Below, in pieces: positions 4,693-5,920 of a DNA stretch of 5,920 nt. A program made the translations under genes and the position numbers. The stretch's first letter is position 1. Each line of letters starts with the position of its first letter. Source of the DNA: JBBREP01 sp036501845 (GTDB taxonomy: Bacteria > Actinomycetota > Acidimicrobiia > IMCC26256 > PALSA-610); NCBI GenBank assembly GCA_036501845.1, contig DASXZO010000031.1:1-5920 (forward strand), read 5' to 3'. The notes under the pieces are model-generated. The model saw only the letters and a list, made by a program, of their open reading frames with translations, did not search any database and was not told the origin of the DNA.

Positions 4693-5920
4693 ATGATCGA
4701 TCTCCGTCGCCTCGCCGACGACCCCGCGTATCGCGCGGGAATCGAGCGCAAGCGCGTCGCGTCGGGCCTGCTCGACGAGGTGGTGGCGCTCGACGCGCGC
4801 TACCGAGCGCTCGACAGCGACGTGCAGGCGCTGCGCGCTCGCCAGAACACCGCGAGCAAGGAGATCGGCCGCGCGTCGGCCGACGAGCGCCCGGCCAAGA
4901 TCGAAGGCGCGGCGCAACTCAAGGAAGAGCTCCGTGCTGCGGAGGCTGCGTTGACCGAGCTCGAACCCGAGCTGCGCGCGCTCACGTTGCAGGTGCCGAA
5001 CCCCGCCGATTCGTCGGTGCCCGACGGTGGCGAAGACGACGGTGAGGTGGTGCGCACGGTCGGCACACTGCCCGCGGCGCCGCCCGCAGCCGACCATGCC
5101 GCCTTCGCCGAACGGATGGGCTGGGTCGATCGCGAGCGGGCGTCGGAGATCGCCGGGAGCCGTTTCGCGTATCTCATGGGCGACGCGGTGCTACTTGAGT
5201 TCGCGCTGCTGCAGTGGGTGCTCGGCCAGGTGGTCGCGGCCGGGTACACGCCAGTGGTGCCCCCGGTGCTCGTGCGCGAACGCACGATGGAGGAGGCCGG
5301 CTTCTTCCCCACCGATCGCGCGCAGGTGTACGAGGTCGACGGCGGTGAGCTGTTCCTCGTGGGCACGGCCGAAGTGCCGCTGGCGATGCTGCACCGCCAG
5401 GAGACACTCAATGCCGACGGGTTGCCGCTGCGCTACGTGGGTTACTCGTCGTGCTTCCGTCGCGAAGCGGGCACGTACGGCAAGGACACGCGCGGCATCT
5501 TCCGCGTGCATCAGTTCGACAAGCTCGAGATGTTCGTGTTCTGCGACCCCGAGAACTCATGGGACGAGCACGCGCGCATTCTCGCGATGGAAGAGAGCAT
5601 TATCGGCGGCCTCGGTCTGCCGTATCGCGTGTTGAACGTGGCGGCCGGCGACCTCGGCCCTGCCGCGGCGAAGAAGTACGACATCGAGGTGTGGCTGCCG
5701 TCCGAAGGTCGCTACCGCGAGGCCACGTCGTGCTCGAACTACCTCGAGTACTCGGCCCGACGTGTGGGCTCGCGTGTGAAATCCGAGCGAGGCACGCAGC
5801 TCGTGCACACGCTCAATGGCACGGCGTGCGCGATCAGCCGCACGCTCGTGTACCTGTTCGAGCACTACCAGAATCCCGACGGCAGCTTCCGCATCCCCGA
5901 GGTGCTCCAGCCGTTCATGG
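4693..5920 (+). CDS. serS: Seryl-tRNA synthetase, 3' end cut by window
   Basis: Charges tRNA-Ser, and tRNA-Sec where present, with serine in the cytosol. 409 codons are visible without a stop. The frame breaks off within the usual C-terminal PFMG-type ending, so only roughly 10-15 residues are missing. The N-terminal half (about 25-98) is the charged, Ala/Leu/Glu-rich antiparallel coiled coil that binds the long variable arm of tRNA-Ser, followed by VPNPADSSVP. The class II core follows: motif 1 around 155-195 (ending TPVVPPVLV), TAE at 225-227, motif 2 CFRREAG at 254-260 with Arg256 and Glu258, FDKLEMF at 275-281, EATSCSN at 343-349 and motif 3 NGTACAISRTL at 375-385. The ATG at 4693 gives the standard MIDLRRL start; there is no Shine-Dalgarno, and a TACGAT -10 lies 9 bases upstream. 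It is divergent from pgi. The segment after SCSN reads YLEYSARR where most family members have a FQARR-like motif. Confidence 0.98.
   Translation, partial: MIDLRRLADDPAYRAGIERKRVASGLLDEVVALDARYRALDSDVQALRARQNTASKEIGRASADERPAKIEGAAQLKEELRAAEAALTELEPELRALTLQVPNPADSSVPDGGEDDGEVVRTVGTLPAAPPAADHAAFAERMGWVDRERASEIAGSRFAYLMGDAVLLEFALLQWVLGQVVAAGYTPVVPPVLVRERTMEEAGFFPTDRAQVYEVDGGELFLVGTAEVPLAMLHRQETLNADGLPLRYVGYSSCFRREAGTYGKDTRGIFRVHQFDKLEMFVFCDPENSWDEHARILAMEESIIGGLGLPYRVLNVAAGDLGPAAAKKYDIEVWLPSEGRYREATSCSNYLEYSARRVGSRVKSERGTQLVHTLNGTACAISRTLVYLFEHYQNPDGSFRIPEVLQPFM

Overview
The window is a GC-rich actinobacterial-looking stretch with five protein genes, four on the minus strand and one on the plus strand. 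It also carries one probable small RNA with its own terminator. High GC, G/C-biased third positions, apparently leaderless starts, an AdhD-like zinc alcohol dehydrogenase and a 6C-type RNA all point to Actinomycetota. A deep lineage such as Acidimicrobiia is a guess that the sequence alone cannot settle.

Reading leftward from about 4636, the minus strand encodes glucose-6-phosphate isomerase (pgi, ending at 3203). A roughly 290-base gap follows, then short-form 6-phosphogluconate dehydrogenase (2909-1881), 6-phosphogluconolactonase (pgl, 1854-1147) and a medium-chain zinc alcohol dehydrogenase (1083-1). The last three are separated by 26 and 63 bases without a visible terminator and look like one operon. 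Pgi, Pgl and Gnd are glycolysis / oxidative pentose-phosphate enzymes: Pgi interconverts fructose-6-P and glucose-6-P, Pgl opens 6-phosphogluconolactone, and Gnd yields ribulose-5-P plus CO2. Glucose-6-phosphate dehydrogenase (zwf), which would link Pgi to Pgl, is not in the window.

The pgi-gnd gap is not empty. On the minus strand it holds two consecutive hairpins whose loops both contain ACCCCCAA. A perfect 10-bp terminator stem with a T-rich tail follows. This is the architecture of the actinobacterial 6C RNA, and it is the main find of the window.

On the plus strand, from 4693 to the window edge, lies seryl-tRNA synthetase (serS), complete except for the last few residues. It diverges from pgi across only about 56 bases. 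That gap carries two TANNNT -10 elements pointing apart, each 7-9 bases from its start codon and with no Shine-Dalgarno sequence. This suggests two leaderless transcripts whose promoters physically overlap.
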